Shown: positions 52,319 through 61,618 of the stretch, one piece after another | How positions within the stretch are numbered: position 1 is the first letter of the stretch | How the letters are laid out: each line of letters begins with the position of its first letter | From: Halodesulfovibrio sp. | GTDB taxonomy: Bacteria; Desulfobacterota; Desulfovibrionia; Desulfovibrionales; Desulfovibrionaceae | Assembly: GCF_015482765.1 (NCBI RefSeq) | Contig: NZ_JADMLB010000039.1 | Coordinates: 1 to 61,689, forward strand | DNA: 61,689 bases | Reading direction: 5' to 3' | Notes under the pieces: generated by a model | Database searches by the model: none | Told to the model about the DNA's origin: nothing | The model's input: the letters and a program-made list of their open reading frames with translations, nothing else | Made by a program: the position numbers and the translations under genes

Positions 52319-53518
52319 TTACATGCCCAACGGTTGAATTACCCGATCAAGCACACCCTGAACCTTTGAGATAGCAACACCATAGTTGGTTGCCGGAACA
52401 TTGTGCGCGTTCAGGTCACGGATGCGGCGCATCATTTCAGACCTGTTGGACATGCAGCCGCCGCACATAATAGCGAGGCTGTATTTTTCAAGATGTTCAG
52501 GAAGATCATGGCCTGCAAACAGTTCGAATGTAAGGTCTTTTCCTGTGTATTTTTTAATCCAGTTCGGAATTTTTACCCGACCGATATCATCATCTACCGC
52601 ATGGTGCGAACACGATTCGTACATCAGCACAGTGTCGCCGTCTTCAAGGTCATCAATGGAAGAAGCACCATGAACAAGTTTTGGTAAGTCGCCTTTATAT
52701 CTTGCAAAAATGGTGGAAAATGTTGTGAGCGGAACTGAGTCCGGCACAATTTCAGCAACCTGATGAATAACCTGAGAATCTGTCACAACCAGAGCCGGCG
52801 GTTCTTTCAACGCACTGAGCGCAGCTTCAAGTTCTGTTTCTTTAACGGTTAATGCAAGGGCGTTAGCGTCCAGAACATCCCGTAAAACTTGAACTTGTGG
52901 AAGAATAAGACGCCCTTTGGGAGCGGCTCCGTCAATAGGTGCAACAAGAAGAACTGTCTGTTTCGGCTTAACCATATCACTGACAAGAAGAGGATCTTCG
53001 ATCATTTCTTTCGGTGCAGTTGCAATGATAAAGCGCTTAAGTTCTTCGATATTTTCACCTGTTGTAGCAGATACAGTAACGATGGAATGACCGGAACAAG
53101 CCTCCAGATCTTCTTGAGACGGCGTTGTGATATCGGTTTTGTTAAAGACAACAATGACAGGAAGATTCATGTCAGAAAGTTCTTTAAGCAGACGTTTTTC
53201 TTCCTGCTGCATGCCCTGTTCTGTAACAACAAGCATAGCAATATCAGTACGACGCAGCACTTTGCGTGTTGCAGCCATACGTTGCAGGCCAACGGTTCCG
53301 TAGTCATCAAGCCCTGCTGTATCAAAAAAAGTTACAGGGCCGATAGGATGCAGTTCGTAATGTTTACCGACAGGGTCGGTGGTGGTTCCCGGATGACCGG
53401 AAACAATAGCCACTTCCTGATCGACTAATGCATTAATAAGAGAAGACTTACCGGCATTACGACGACCGGTGAGTGTAATAATGAGGCGTACGCCTCTTGG
53501 AGCAGTTGTTGTATTCAT
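52319..53518 (-). CDS. hydF: [FeFe] hydrogenase maturation GTPase HydF
   Basis: A 399-residue scaffold that assembles the 2Fe subcluster of the H-cluster and hands it to HydA. The GTPase domain has G1 GRRNAGKSS (18-26), G3 DTAGLDDYG and G4 NKTD. The C-terminal domain has CSHH near residue 302 and CGGC near 351, which bind the [4Fe-4S] cluster. The usual HCxxC reads MCGGC here: the His is Met. It starts two bases behind the hydE stop, so it is coupled. Confidence 0.95.
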   Translation of the reverse strand: MNTTTAPRGVRLIITLTGRRNAGKSSLINALVDQEVAIVSGHPGTTTDPVGKHYELHPIGPVTFFDTAGLDDYGTVGLQRMAATRKVLRRTDIAMLVVTEQGMQQEEKRLLKELSDMNLPVIVVFNKTDITTPSQEDLEACSGHSIVTVSATTGENIEELKRFIIATAPKEMIEDPLLVSDMVKPKQTVLLVAPIDGAAPKGRLILPQVQVLRDVLDANALALTVKETELEAALSALKEPPALVVTDSQVIHQVAEIVPDSVPLTTFSTIFARYKGDLPKLVHGASSIDDLEDGDTVLMYESCSHHAVDDDIGRVKIPNWIKKYTGKDLTFELFAGHDLPEHLEKYSLAIMCGGCMSNRSEMMRRIRDLNAHNVPATNYGVAISKVQGVLDRVIQPLGM

Positions 53519-53519
53519 A

Positions 53520-54578
53520 CTAAATAGCCGGTTGAGCTCGGAATGTGCGTCGCATACTGGAGCCAGCTTGAGAACTGAGGGTAAAACCTGCTTGCTGGAC
53601 TTTAGATTGGAGCAGTTTAACGGCGGAATTTTGAGTTAAAGCAGGATCATTTTTACCGGGGTAAATTGAGTATTGGCTTCGGACTTCATCAGGAGTGATG
53701 GAAGGCATAATGACGTTTGCACCAGCATTGAGAGCATGAATACGACCATCATTATTGCGGACAGAGCGCAGAGAGTCCAAAGCGCTTGTCGCGGGAATAT
53801 TTGTAGCAGGATTGAGCAGACGAAGTAGAGCAGTAACGCGAAGGCTTTCCACGAGTGTACCTTGAGCAGCGTGTCGTAACGGCGTCTGGGGGTGAGGGAT
53901 AAACGGCCCGCAGGCTATCATATCCAATCCCATGGTTCTGAGGAGCAGTAAATCATCAGTCAGAGTTTCCTCTGTCATCCCCGGTAACCCGACAATTATT
54001 CCCGAGCCGGTTTCATATCCCAGCCTTTGTAGCGATTCAATGCGGTTCAGCCTGTCATAAAGATGTTGCCCCGGTCGATAGAGGCTGTGCAGATCTGTGT
54101 CTGTTGTTTCTATCTTGAGGAGGTATCTGTCAGCACCGCTGTCGCGCCATAGCCTGTAGACATCGTCCGGATGATCGCCAAGAGAAAGTGTAACTGCCAG
54201 ATTGTATTTCTCTTTGATGGCGCGGACAATTGTGTAGATAAAATGAGGGTTAACGTCTTCATCTTCTCCGGCTTGCAGGACAATTGTGCCCATCCCCATT
54301 CCTGCTGCAATTTCTACAGCTTGCATAATTTCATCATGGGTCAGCCTATATCGCAGAAGATCGGTGTTGCTATTACGTAATCCGCAATAGTGACAATTTT
54401 TTCTGCAGTGCGATGAAAACTCAATGACTCCCCGTTGATACACGGTGTTATTGAACAACGCTCGAGCAGTAGCTGTTGCAGCTGTAAACAGGGAGTTGTC
54501 AGCGTCGCTGAAGGATGTGCCTTCATAAGCGACAGGGCTTTTCAAAACTTCAATAATCTCATTACGTGTTAAAGACAT
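53520..54578 (-). CDS. hydE: [FeFe] hydrogenase maturase HydE (radical SAM)
   Basis: A 352-residue radical SAM enzyme starting at the ATG at 54578 with AAGGAAG before it. The cluster motif CRKNCHYC is at residues 58-65. LRYRLTHDEI, GLPGMTEETL and IPATSALDSL follow the HydE/BioB pattern. HydE helps build the bridging dithiomethylamine ligand of the H-cluster from HydG's product. A perfect 12-bp hairpin (54624-54651) separates it from hydG. Confidence 0.95.
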   Translation of the reverse strand: MSLTRNEIIEVLKSPVAYEGTSFSDADNSLFTAATATARALFNNTVYQRGVIEFSSHCRKNCHYCGLRNSNTDLLRYRLTHDEIMQAVEIAAGMGMGTIVLQAGEDEDVNPHFIYTIVRAIKEKYNLAVTLSLGDHPDDVYRLWRDSGADRYLLKIETTDTDLHSLYRPGQHLYDRLNRIESLQRLGYETGSGIIVGLPGMTEETLTDDLLLLRTMGLDMIACGPFIPHPQTPLRHAAQGTLVESLRVTALLRLLNPATNIPATSALDSLRSVRNNDGRIHALNAGANVIMPSITPDEVRSQYSIYPGKNDPALTQNSAVKLLQSKVQQAGFTLSSQAGSSMRRTFRAQPAI

Positions 54579-54623
54579 GTACAAAACTTCCTTAAAGAAT
54601 AGCAGTTGCGCGCTGCTAGGATT

Positions 54624-54651
54624 GCCGTCACCTTAAGAGTAAGGTGACGGC
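54624..54651 (-). other. Intercistronic hairpin between hydG and hydE
   Basis: GCCGTCACCTTA-AGAG-TAAGGTGACGGC is a perfect 12-bp stem with a tetraloop. No T tract follows on the minus strand, so it more likely stabilises or tunes the mRNA than ends it. Confidence 0.8.
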
Positions 54652-54730
54652 GAAAGCATGTGACTGAAATACTGCGTACGTAGAGCAATAACGTGCCGTG
54701 CTTTACGTTGGATGACGGCAGTAGAATCAG

Positions 54731-56140
54731 CTACAGGTAGAGGTCACGTTCTCCCTGTTCAATGCGCTTTAGGCGGGACTCGACAACAGAACGTCTGTCC
54801 TCGGGACAGTTTTCCACCTCGTTGGTGATGCAGTGTTTACCTGCTTTTCTGGTGGATTCTGAAGCGTAGTCCTCTAAATATTCCTGGAAGGTAAAGAGTG
54901 AATTCGGCAGACAATATTGCTGAATAAATCCTTTTTTCGCCAAATCCATGAAGTGCTCGCCAGTTCTGCCAAGGCGATAGCATGCTGTGCACCACGAAGG
55001 AAGATATCCGGCATCTACAATGTCTCGGATAACTTCGTCTAAACTGCGGTTGTCACTAATGCAAAATTGTTGCACTTCCGGACGGTCGTATTCAGGATCA
55101 CTATACGCGCCAGGATAGGTGCGCGAACCGGCACTAATTTGCGATACACCGATATCAAGTAATTCTCGGCGTAACGTTGCTGATTCGCGGGTACTCAGGA
55201 TCAAACCCGTGTATGGCACGGCAAGGCGCAGGATGGCAACTATTCGTTTGAAGGTCGTATCATCAATCGGGCATGGCGGATTGTACGCCATCTCTGCGTT
55301 AAGCGCAGGTTCAAGCCGTGGGAAAGAAATTGTATGCGGCCCTACGCCGAATGCTTTTTCCAATTCCTGTGCATGGGTTAGCAGCGCCAGCAGTTCGAAT
55401 TTATAATCGTATAAACCGAACAGCGCTCCCATACCGACATCTTCAATTCCAGCTTCCATTGCCCTGTGCAGTGCGTGCAGACGCCACAGGAAATCTTTTT
55501 TTACTCCGCCGGTGTGAACTGAGCTGTATGTTTTTTGATGATAGGTTTCCTGAAAACATTGGTAGGTTCCAATACCTACTTCCTGTAATTTTCGGAATCC
55601 CTCTACAGAAAGTGGTGCACAATTGACGTTGGCGCGTCGAATTTCACCACTTTTTTCAGAAACTGTGTCGTAAACAGTCTGGACAGTTTCTGCAATCCAA
55701 TCAGCATCAAGCTTTGGATGCTCACCATACACAAGAAGAAGTCTTTTATGTCCTTGTTCTTCAAGTGCTATGACATCACTTTTGATCTCTTCATGTGAGA
55801 GAGTTCGGCGTGTAAGATCTTTATTGGTTACATTGAAGCCGCAATACAAGCAACTGTTGCCGCACTCGTTTGTGATGTACATTGGAGCAAATAGTACAAG
55901 CCTGTTACCGTAGATTGCTTTTTTTACATGGCGAGCTGTTTCAAAAAGTTTTTCATCAAGTTCAGGATCTGTAACTTGAAGCAATGTTGCCGTTTCTTCA
56001 AGCGTAAGCCCTTTAGCCAGACGAGCTTTATTCAGGATATCCAGAACGTTGGCGCGTTCCGGTTTGGCAGCCAGTGCCAGAGTATTGTTTATTGCTTGTT
56101 CATCTATAAAATTTGTGAGCTCTGAGGTGTCATGCCGCAT
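54731..56140 (-). CDS. hydG: [FeFe] hydrogenase maturase HydG (tyrosine lyase)
   Basis: A 469-residue radical SAM enzyme that splits tyrosine to give the CO and cyanide ligands of the H-cluster. CGNSCLYC (Cys93, Cys97, Cys100) binds the radical SAM cluster; the C-terminal CTACYRLGRTGEHFM with a later Cys binds the second, iron-holding cluster. Length and domain order are normal. The SD (GGGA) is weak. It follows hydB after 98 bases that contain a hairpin. Confidence 0.96.
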   Translation of the reverse strand: MRHDTSELTNFIDEQAINNTLALAAKPERANVLDILNKARLAKGLTLEETATLLQVTDPELDEKLFETARHVKKAIYGNRLVLFAPMYITNECGNSCLYCGFNVTNKDLTRRTLSHEEIKSDVIALEEQGHKRLLLVYGEHPKLDADWIAETVQTVYDTVSEKSGEIRRANVNCAPLSVEGFRKLQEVGIGTYQCFQETYHQKTYSSVHTGGVKKDFLWRLHALHRAMEAGIEDVGMGALFGLYDYKFELLALLTHAQELEKAFGVGPHTISFPRLEPALNAEMAYNPPCPIDDTTFKRIVAILRLAVPYTGLILSTRESATLRRELLDIGVSQISAGSRTYPGAYSDPEYDRPEVQQFCISDNRSLDEVIRDIVDAGYLPSWCTACYRLGRTGEHFMDLAKKGFIQQYCLPNSLFTFQEYLEDYASESTRKAGKHCITNEVENCPEDRRSVVESRLKRIEQGERDLYL

Positions 56141-56185
56141 ACGGGTCCCGTTTGCTGTTTTGTACGGAAAGTTTCATGGAGAACA

Positions 56186-56212
56186 GGCACCCCTGTATTT
56201 TACAGAGGTGCC
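56186..56212 (-). other. Intercistronic hairpin between hydB and hydG
   Basis: GGCACCCCTGT and ACAGAGGTGCC pair over 11 positions (one mismatch or wobble) with a 5-base loop. It may lower transcription of the maturases relative to the structural genes. Confidence 0.75.
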
Positions 56213-56237
56213 TTCTTGGTTGTTTAGTAAGTGTACC

Positions 56238-56588
56238 TTACAAAGACAGTTCAACGCCTTTTTCTTTTAAGGCTGCCAGTCGCGCACTGCGGTCTGCAAA
56301 GTGTGTATGCAGGAGTGTCTCAGACTTATGGCTGCAAGGGCCTTCTTTAAGAAAGCCGTCTTTAGGAGAGTATAATTTTTTAATCATCGGGTTATCTTGG
56401 GATTTACGTAGCTTGTAGATGTTTTTGTCTGCATTGTAGACAGAAGCCTGACGTATACCGATGAATTCCAGTGTGGCAGCGGTTGCTTCTTTAGCTACAT
56501 TTAATCCGAGAACAGCGTACCCACATGTGATACCGGCAAGTTTGATGAAACCGCGACGACTGATTGTGCCGATGCTTTTTTTCTTCAT
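56238..56588 (-). CDS. hydB: [FeFe] hydrogenase small subunit, Tat-exported (HydB)
   Basis: A 116-residue small subunit with a twin-arginine signal (SRRGFIKLAG) and a helical C-terminal part that wraps around the large subunit. In Desulfovibrio the signal on HydB carries the folded HydA-HydB pair to the periplasm. GGGGGA precedes the ATG, 11 bases behind hydA. The length is close to D. vulgaris HydB. Confidence 0.95.
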   Translation of the reverse strand: MKKKSIGTISRRGFIKLAGITCGYAVLGLNVAKEATAATLEFIGIRQASVYNADKNIYKLRKSQDNPMIKKLYSPKDGFLKEGPCSHKSETLLHTHFADRSARLAALKEKGVELSL

Positions 56589-56599
56589 GCTTTCCCCCG

Positions 56600-57913
56600 T
56601 TAAGCGATTTTGCGTTTGGTGAAGCGACGGTTAATTTTAGCGATGGTAGACTTGAAAAGAGAAGCTTCAAGAATACCTGGTTCCAACGGTTGACCGCCAC
56701 CGTTAACGCAACCGCCCGGACAAGTCATAACTTCAATGAAGTGGTATGGGGATTTGCCTTCACGTACTTGTTCACACAATTCTGCGGCTTGTTCTAATCC
56801 GCTGACAACAGCAACTTTAACCGTACCGAAATTCGGCACCGGAATATCAGCTGTTTTCAAGCCGTTATTTGCGCGCACCATTTTGATGTCTGGATCAGCA
56901 AGTTTTTCACCGGAAAGTTCTTCATATGCAAGACGAAGTGCTGCTTCCATAACACCGCCAGAAGTTCCAAAGATGGTGCCTGCACCTGTGGACATGCCTA
57001 ATGCAGGATCAGCTTCTTCATCTGGAAGGGCATTAAAGTCGATGCCCGCTTCTTTGATGAGCCATGCCAGTTCGCGGGTGTTGATTGTAGCATCAATATC
57101 TTTAAATCCACTGGACTGTAGTTCAGGACGCAGTCCCTCAAATTTCTTTGCGATACAAGGCATGATGGAAACAGTGTAGATCTTTTTAGAAAGAACGCCT
57201 GTTTCCTGAGAACCGTAGGTTTTTGCGAGAGAGCCAAGCATGCCGATAGGAGAACGGCATGTAGAAAGGTGTTCATTTAAGTCCGGATAGAAAGTTTCTG
57301 CAAATTTAACCCATCCCGGACAACAGGAGGTAAACTGAGGAAGTGGCTTTTTGCCGTGCTTTACGCGTTCAATAAGCTCAGTGCCTTCTTCCATGATTGT
57401 TACGTCAGCTGCAAACTCAGTATCCCATATGTGATCGAAACCGAGACGGCGTAGAGCCGCGTGCATTTTCCCACCTGAATATGTGCCTGTGGAGCCGCCA
57501 AAACATTCACCAAGAGCATAGCGTACGGCTGGAGCTGGCATAGAAACAACAATAGTTTCAGGATCTTTAAGCTTTTCAAGGAGCTCTCCCACAAAGGAGA
57601 CCTCTTCATGAATTGCCCCGAATGGACAGTTTGCAAGACACTGGCCACAGTTAACGCATGCCACAGGATCGATAACGGCGTGTTCGCCATCTTCGGTTAC
57701 TTCCTGAATAGCTCCGGTAGGACAGTAGGATTCACACTCGCCACATGCCTGACAGTCATCCTGATTTACTTGTACGAAAAAAATATCTGCAGGATCAATG
57801 TCTTTTGGTGCGTTAACCTTGTATGTGATTCCTTCCATGGAAACGTCTTCCCCATGAACCATGGTCTGGATATCAGTAAGGTACGCAGGTTGGCTTTTAG
57901 CTTTCTCTGCCAT
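56600..57913 (-). CDS. hydA: [FeFe] hydrogenase large subunit (HydA)
   Basis: A 437-residue catalytic subunit that oxidises or produces H2. Two [4Fe-4S] motifs, CQACGECESYC (Cys54-64) and CVNCGQCLANC (Cys86-96), form the electron relay. The H-cluster signatures are TSCCPGW (195-201), MPCIAKKFE (251-259) and MTCPGGCVNGGGQP with Cys398 and Cys402. It has no signal of its own and rides on HydB, so it is periplasmic, probably exchanging electrons with cytochrome c3. The start is the ATG at 57913 with AAGGAG, not the TTG at 57916. The leader holds strong RNA structure and a CRP/FNR-type site. Confidence 0.97.
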   Translation of the reverse strand: MAEKAKSQPAYLTDIQTMVHGEDVSMEGITYKVNAPKDIDPADIFFVQVNQDDCQACGECESYCPTGAIQEVTEDGEHAVIDPVACVNCGQCLANCPFGAIHEEVSFVGELLEKLKDPETIVVSMPAPAVRYALGECFGGSTGTYSGGKMHAALRRLGFDHIWDTEFAADVTIMEEGTELIERVKHGKKPLPQFTSCCPGWVKFAETFYPDLNEHLSTCRSPIGMLGSLAKTYGSQETGVLSKKIYTVSIMPCIAKKFEGLRPELQSSGFKDIDATINTRELAWLIKEAGIDFNALPDEEADPALGMSTGAGTIFGTSGGVMEAALRLAYEELSGEKLADPDIKMVRANNGLKTADIPVPNFGTVKVAVVSGLEQAAELCEQVREGKSPYHFIEVMTCPGGCVNGGGQPLEPGILEASLFKSTIAKINRRFTKRKIA

Positions 57914-57951
57914 CAAAGCAACTCCTTATGAATCAAAAGAAAATAGATTTT

Positions 57952-58050
57952 GTGCCGTGCGTATATCTTGGCTGATATACGCAAAATCTGACTACATCTT
58001 ATTCATGCAGTGCCCGCTGCATTGGGTCGGTTATTCCGTACCGATGTAGT
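57952..58050 (-). promoter_or_regulatory. Structured hydA leader: three-way junction plus hairpin
   Basis: GACTACATC (57991-57999) and GATGTAGTC (58042-58050) form a 9-bp base stem holding two hairpins, ATGCAG/CTGCAT and TCGGT/ACCGA, a three-way junction. Closer to the gene, GCGTATATC/GATATACGC (57959-57982) sits within AGATTTT/AAAATCT. The order aptamer-like fold then hairpin then SD is that of a riboswitch or attenuator. I cannot match a known class. Confidence 0.6.
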
Positions 58051-58138
58051 CGGAAAAGTAAATTGCGGTTAGTTGTTATGCTTTTTATTCAACAATTACA
58101 AATAGTTTTTATGGATGGAAAGAGCTTCAAGGTATTGG

Positions 58139-58156
58139 TTGTGAAAAATGTTACAA
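58139..58156. promoter_or_regulatory. CRP/FNR-family site (HcpR-like) upstream of hydA
   Basis: TTGTGA-N6-TTACAA differs by one base from TTGTGA-N6-TCACAA, the site type reported for HcpR in Desulfovibrio. It lies 226 bases before the hydA start and upstream of the structured leader. Confidence 0.6.
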
Positions 58157-58222
58157 CTAACATTCCAAGAACATTGAAGAACTAATAAATGGGAATTTAC
58201 TATGTCACTTCTACGTTGCTTG

Positions 58223-58262
58223 TAAAAAAAAGACCTCTGAGCATCATGCTTAGAGGTCTTCT
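58223..58262 (-). terminator. Terminator of the chemoreceptor gene
   Basis: AAGACCTCTAAGCAT and ATGCTCAGAGGTCTT pair (one mismatch) and run into eight T on the minus strand. Confidence 0.93.
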
Positions 58263-58360
58263 GTTTATAGTTAAAAGGTGCCGCTCTAACTTTTGTTATT
58301 ATAGCAATGGAATGATCCATTGCTACTGTATGCAGGCAGTGATGTATCTACGGCCAGTAA

Positions 58361-60391
58361 TTATTGTTGGATTTCGCGCATAACTGCATCAAGTTTATGT
58401 GACAGTGCAGCGAGCGCTGTGACTGCATTTGCGGCTTCGATCATTCCCTGAGCTGCTTCTTGAGTTAGAGTATTAACCTCATCAGAAGCACGGGCGATTT
58501 GCTCCGATGCTGCTGATTGTTCTTCTGATGCTGTGGCAATAGAGCGAACCCTATCAGCAGTCTGCGTGCCGGCTTCAACAATCTGTTCAAGTGCAGTTCC
58601 AGCGTCCATGGTCAATTCAGTATTTTGCTCAATGTGATTTGCTACTCGTTCCATTTGGGTAAGGGTGGAGCGAGAGCTTTGCTGGATTCCATTAACGACG
58701 CTTTCCACTTCATTTGTTGCTTGCATAGTTTTTTCTGCAAGCTTTCTTACTTCATCAGCGACTACAGCAAAACCTCGTCCAGCTTCTCCTGCACGAGCTG
58801 CTTCAATTGCAGCGTTAAGAGCAAGCAGATTCGTTTGATCTGCGATATCATTAATAACGTTAATGATATTACCAATGGAGTCGGCCTGTGTGCCAAGTTC
58901 TGAAATTGTTCCGCGCATTTCCTCGGCGTATTGCTGTACTTCTTCAGTGGACTTTACAACATTGCGAACTAAATTTGCTCCATCAGATGCGGTAGACTGA
59001 GCAAGGTCGGCTTCTTCTGCAGCTCTTGCCGCGTTGCTGGCAACTTCAAGAGTTGTTGCATTCATTTGTTCGACAGCGGTGGCTGTTTCACTGATCCGTT
59101 CACTCTGAATTGAAGCGCCTTGTGTTGTTTGGTTGATTTGTGATTCAAGCTGCCCTGCTTCATGTGCAACCTGTTCTGCAATTGAGCTCGCTTCCTGAGC
59201 AGCACGGCTGATACGATGATTTTGTTCTTCGATTACTTTTTGTTGGTGATTCAGTTCGGTCAGGTCGTACCAGAAGGACACGGAACCGAGAATATTGTCA
59301 TCTAGGTCGTACACAGGTGTTGTTGTGGCATCAATCACTAAAGTTTTCCCAGAAGCCAGAGAGCGCTCACAGGTTACGTGTCTTGGTTTTCCTTCTTTAA
59401 TGGCCTGATCGGAAAGTGTCGCTCTATTTTTATCATCCCAGTAGAGTTCACCTGATCGAACGCCAATGTAGTCGTCAGGCTTTCCCGGTTTTTCCAGCAA
59501 AGTACACAGTTGTTGGTTGAGCCAGCGCATATTGAAATCTGACCCAACAATGCCACATGGCGTTGGAATTGCATTTAAAACGCCTTGTGCAAACCCGAGT
59601 TTTTCTTTGAGTTCATGAACCATACGGTCAATGGCTGTATAGAGAACAAGGATTTCACCAGAGAAAGAGGAGGAGTTCTTTGCGTTCAAATCGCCATCAG
59701 CGATTTTGTTAGCAAAAAATGTCAATTCTTCGAGTGGCTTGTTAATAGATCGGAAGACGAAAAAGGCTATAGCTAACCCAAGGGCTATGGCAACAATGCA
59801 TGCTATAATGATCATGTTTTCAGACTGCTGCATTACAGAGAGTGATTCTTTGCCTTCATCGATGAGTATCTTGTGGCTGAGAGAACCTAAAGTGTTCAGT
59901 GATTCTTCCATTTCGTGGATAGGCGCTTTGTACGGAATCATAAGCTTATTTGCATCAACGGCAGAGATGTTAGCTCCTATTGCTTTATCAGCAACTTTGT
60001 GAACGCCGTTAATGTATTGAGCATAGGAAGAAGAGAATGTTTTGATGAGCGTGCGTTGTTGAAGAGAGAGTTCGACAACGCCGGAAGAGAGTTTGGTAAG
60101 TGTTGTAATTTGTTTGCGAGTTTCATCACTTACGCGATGTAGTTTTTGTAGGTATTTTTGTTGTTTTTGTGGATTGCCGATGTTTAGGAAAATATCTTTT
60201 TCAAATCGGCGGTGCATAAGTAAGGCGTTTTTTAGCTCTAACGCTTGCTCACGAAATGCCATGTCATAGTTAACAAGCTCTTCTATTTGCGCAGTAGATT
60301 TTTGCGCAGAGTTGTACCCCATGACCCCAATCAGTAGCGACAGCCCAATAGCCGCACTGAACCCTAATAGTAGAAGCTTCTTTATCGACAT
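58361..60391 (-). CDS. Methyl-accepting chemotaxis protein with PAS domain
   Basis: About 676 residues. The start was set at the ATG at 60391 with GGGGT before it. Membrane segments at about 8-30 and 192-213 flank a helical periplasmic sensor (four-helix type); HAMP follows (214-266), then a PAS domain (about 290-390), then the signalling coiled coil with the conserved hairpin tip [19 protein letters not shown]. It relays a periplasmic or redox signal to CheA/CheW. No CheR tether is seen at the C-terminus (DAVMREIQQ). The ligand is unknown. Confidence 0.93.
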   Translation of the reverse strand: MSIKKLLLLGFSAAIGLSLLIGVMGYNSAQKSTAQIEELVNYDMAFREQALELKNALLMHRRFEKDIFLNIGNPQKQQKYLQKLHRVSDETRKQITTLTKLSSGVVELSLQQRTLIKTFSSSYAQYINGVHKVADKAIGANISAVDANKLMIPYKAPIHEMEESLNTLGSLSHKILIDEGKESLSVMQQSENMIIIACIVAIALGLAIAFFVFRSINKPLEELTFFANKIADGDLNAKNSSSFSGEILVLYTAIDRMVHELKEKLGFAQGVLNAIPTPCGIVGSDFNMRWLNQQLCTLLEKPGKPDDYIGVRSGELYWDDKNRATLSDQAIKEGKPRHVTCERSLASGKTLVIDATTTPVYDLDDNILGSVSFWYDLTELNHQQKVIEEQNHRISRAAQEASSIAEQVAHEAGQLESQINQTTQGASIQSERISETATAVEQMNATTLEVASNAARAAEEADLAQSTASDGANLVRNVVKSTEEVQQYAEEMRGTISELGTQADSIGNIINVINDIADQTNLLALNAAIEAARAGEAGRGFAVVADEVRKLAEKTMQATNEVESVVNGIQQSSRSTLTQMERVANHIEQNTELTMDAGTALEQIVEAGTQTADRVRSIATASEEQSAASEQIARASDEVNTLTQEAAQGMIEAANAVTALAALSHKLDAVMREIQQ

Positions 60392-60893
60392 GAAATTACC
60401 CCGAAAAATTATATCTCTTACTGTAGGAGGTAAGAGATTGTGAAGGTTGTCTATCCGACAACTAGACAATGAAGTCTTACAAGATGGTGTGGTTCCGTGG
60501 CAAAAAAGAGTATGTAAATAAAATATTATAGTAATATTTTTTTCTACGACGCTATGTTTTTGTCACAAACATCTTGGTAAGGTTCATTTTGCAAGAAAAA
60601 AAACAGCTAGCAACAATAGACTGTTTTACTCGAGAATTATCGGCAGTAACTGACGAAAGTTTATCGTTTTTTTTAATGTCCGAGTTGTCTTGTGATGTTT
60701 TTTTATCATCAATCGGATGTAATACAATCTTTTGGGGAGTAATAAAAATAAACTAATGATGTATGATGTGAAAAAAAGATACTAACAATTTTAGATACTG
60801 CAATGTTAGTATTTAAAAGAGAAGCGTTTTAGATTTGTAATAAGGAGAAGAAGAAAGTTAGATGTGGTGCTAAACATAGTTGTTACATTGTTG
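60392..60893. other. Upstream region of the chemoreceptor gene
   Basis: No gene is supported in these 502 A/T-rich bases. Near the SD is a 9-bp hairpin ATCTCTTAC/GTAAGAGAT (60413-60437), and just upstream GTTGTC/GACAAC. Both are in the probable leader. A possible 60-codon frame at 60574 lacks an SD and has an A/T-driven composition. Confidence 0.55.
60771..60812 (-). terminator. Terminator of the CesT-like chaperone gene
   Basis: ATACTAACA and TGTTAGTAT pair around a 16-base loop and are followed by C and seven T on the minus strand. Confidence 0.88.
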
Positions 60894-61355
60894 TTATGCT
60901 CTATTAAAAATGTCATCCATAACTAAAGTAGATACAGAATCGGACTCTTCTTCAGATAACTTGTTTTGATCAGAGAAGGTTTCATACCATTTTAGTGCGA
61001 TACTAATAAATTCTTCAAAGAGTACTTCAAATTCATGTACTGTAGTGTTGTTTATTACTATGTGTTTTTGTAATGCGAGTTTTCCACTTTCACGTAGCAA
61101 TATAAATCTGGCACCAGCTAATTGTTCTCTGAACATGTTAAGCTCGAGAAGGTCTGCATAGATTTCTGGATTATCCGGAGAAATTGGTGAGATGAGTTGG
61201 ATTATGCCGTTAGAGTCGTCAAAAACAAGGCGCACTGTTACCTTATCGCAGACAGTGAGGGTGCTATACCCTTCGTTTTGTATCGTGAGAGGTTGTTGAT
61301 CAACGGTTTTTCCAAATCGTACGAGGACATCTTGAAGTGTATGTGTTGTTTTCAT
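60894..61355 (-). CDS. CesT/Tir-type secretion chaperone-like protein
   Basis: A 153-residue acidic protein with the CesT-fold pattern: LVRFGKTVD near the start, RLVFDDSNGIIQLISPIS, DLLELNMFREQLAGARFILLRESGKLAL in the middle and an acidic C-terminus. Class I type III secretion chaperones have this shape and bind an effector encoded next to them. Here no effector or injectisome gene is in the window, so its client must lie elsewhere, or the protein serves another role. It sits between the chemoreceptor and the tRNA-Gln copy. Confidence 0.72.
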   Translation of the reverse strand: MKTTHTLQDVLVRFGKTVDQQPLTIQNEGYSTLTVCDKVTVRLVFDDSNGIIQLISPISPDNPEIYADLLELNMFREQLAGARFILLRESGKLALQKHIVINNTTVHEFEVLFEEFISIALKWYETFSDQNKLSEEESDSVSTLVMDDIFNRA

Positions 61356-61585
61356 GGTAATCCTTGCTACCTTAATTGGGTTAGCTTTTATCTCTTTTCA
61401 AGATGGCTTGCTTAGGTTTTTATCACTTAATCGTATGGGAAAGTTGAGATATGGTTGGTGAAGAGTATATTACCTTCGTTGCAGTAGTATAGCATGCTGA
61501 TACCATAAAATTATACTTAGAAATTAGAGTTATCAGTCTAATAATTTGTTTTGAACGTTTTTTACGAAGAATATTTATTTTTCCG
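61356..61585. other. Intergenic stretch before the right-hand tRNA-Gln
   Basis: Nothing beyond the chaperone's upstream DNA is seen here; no gene is supported. The tRNA promoter begins at 61586. Confidence 0.5.
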
Positions 61586-61614
61586 TTGACAAAGTCTGGT
61601 CAGTCCCATAGTTA
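61586..61614 (+). promoter_or_regulatory. Sigma70-type promoter of tRNA-Gln
   Basis: A consensus TTGACA (61586-61591) is followed, 15 to 17 bases on, by CATAGT or TAGTTA as -10, close ahead of the tRNA. Confidence 0.7.
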
Positions 61615-61618
61615 CACC

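Noticed and set aside
60574-60756. 60-codon frame upstream of the chemoreceptor gene
   Set aside because: No SD, A/T-driven composition, no recognisable features.
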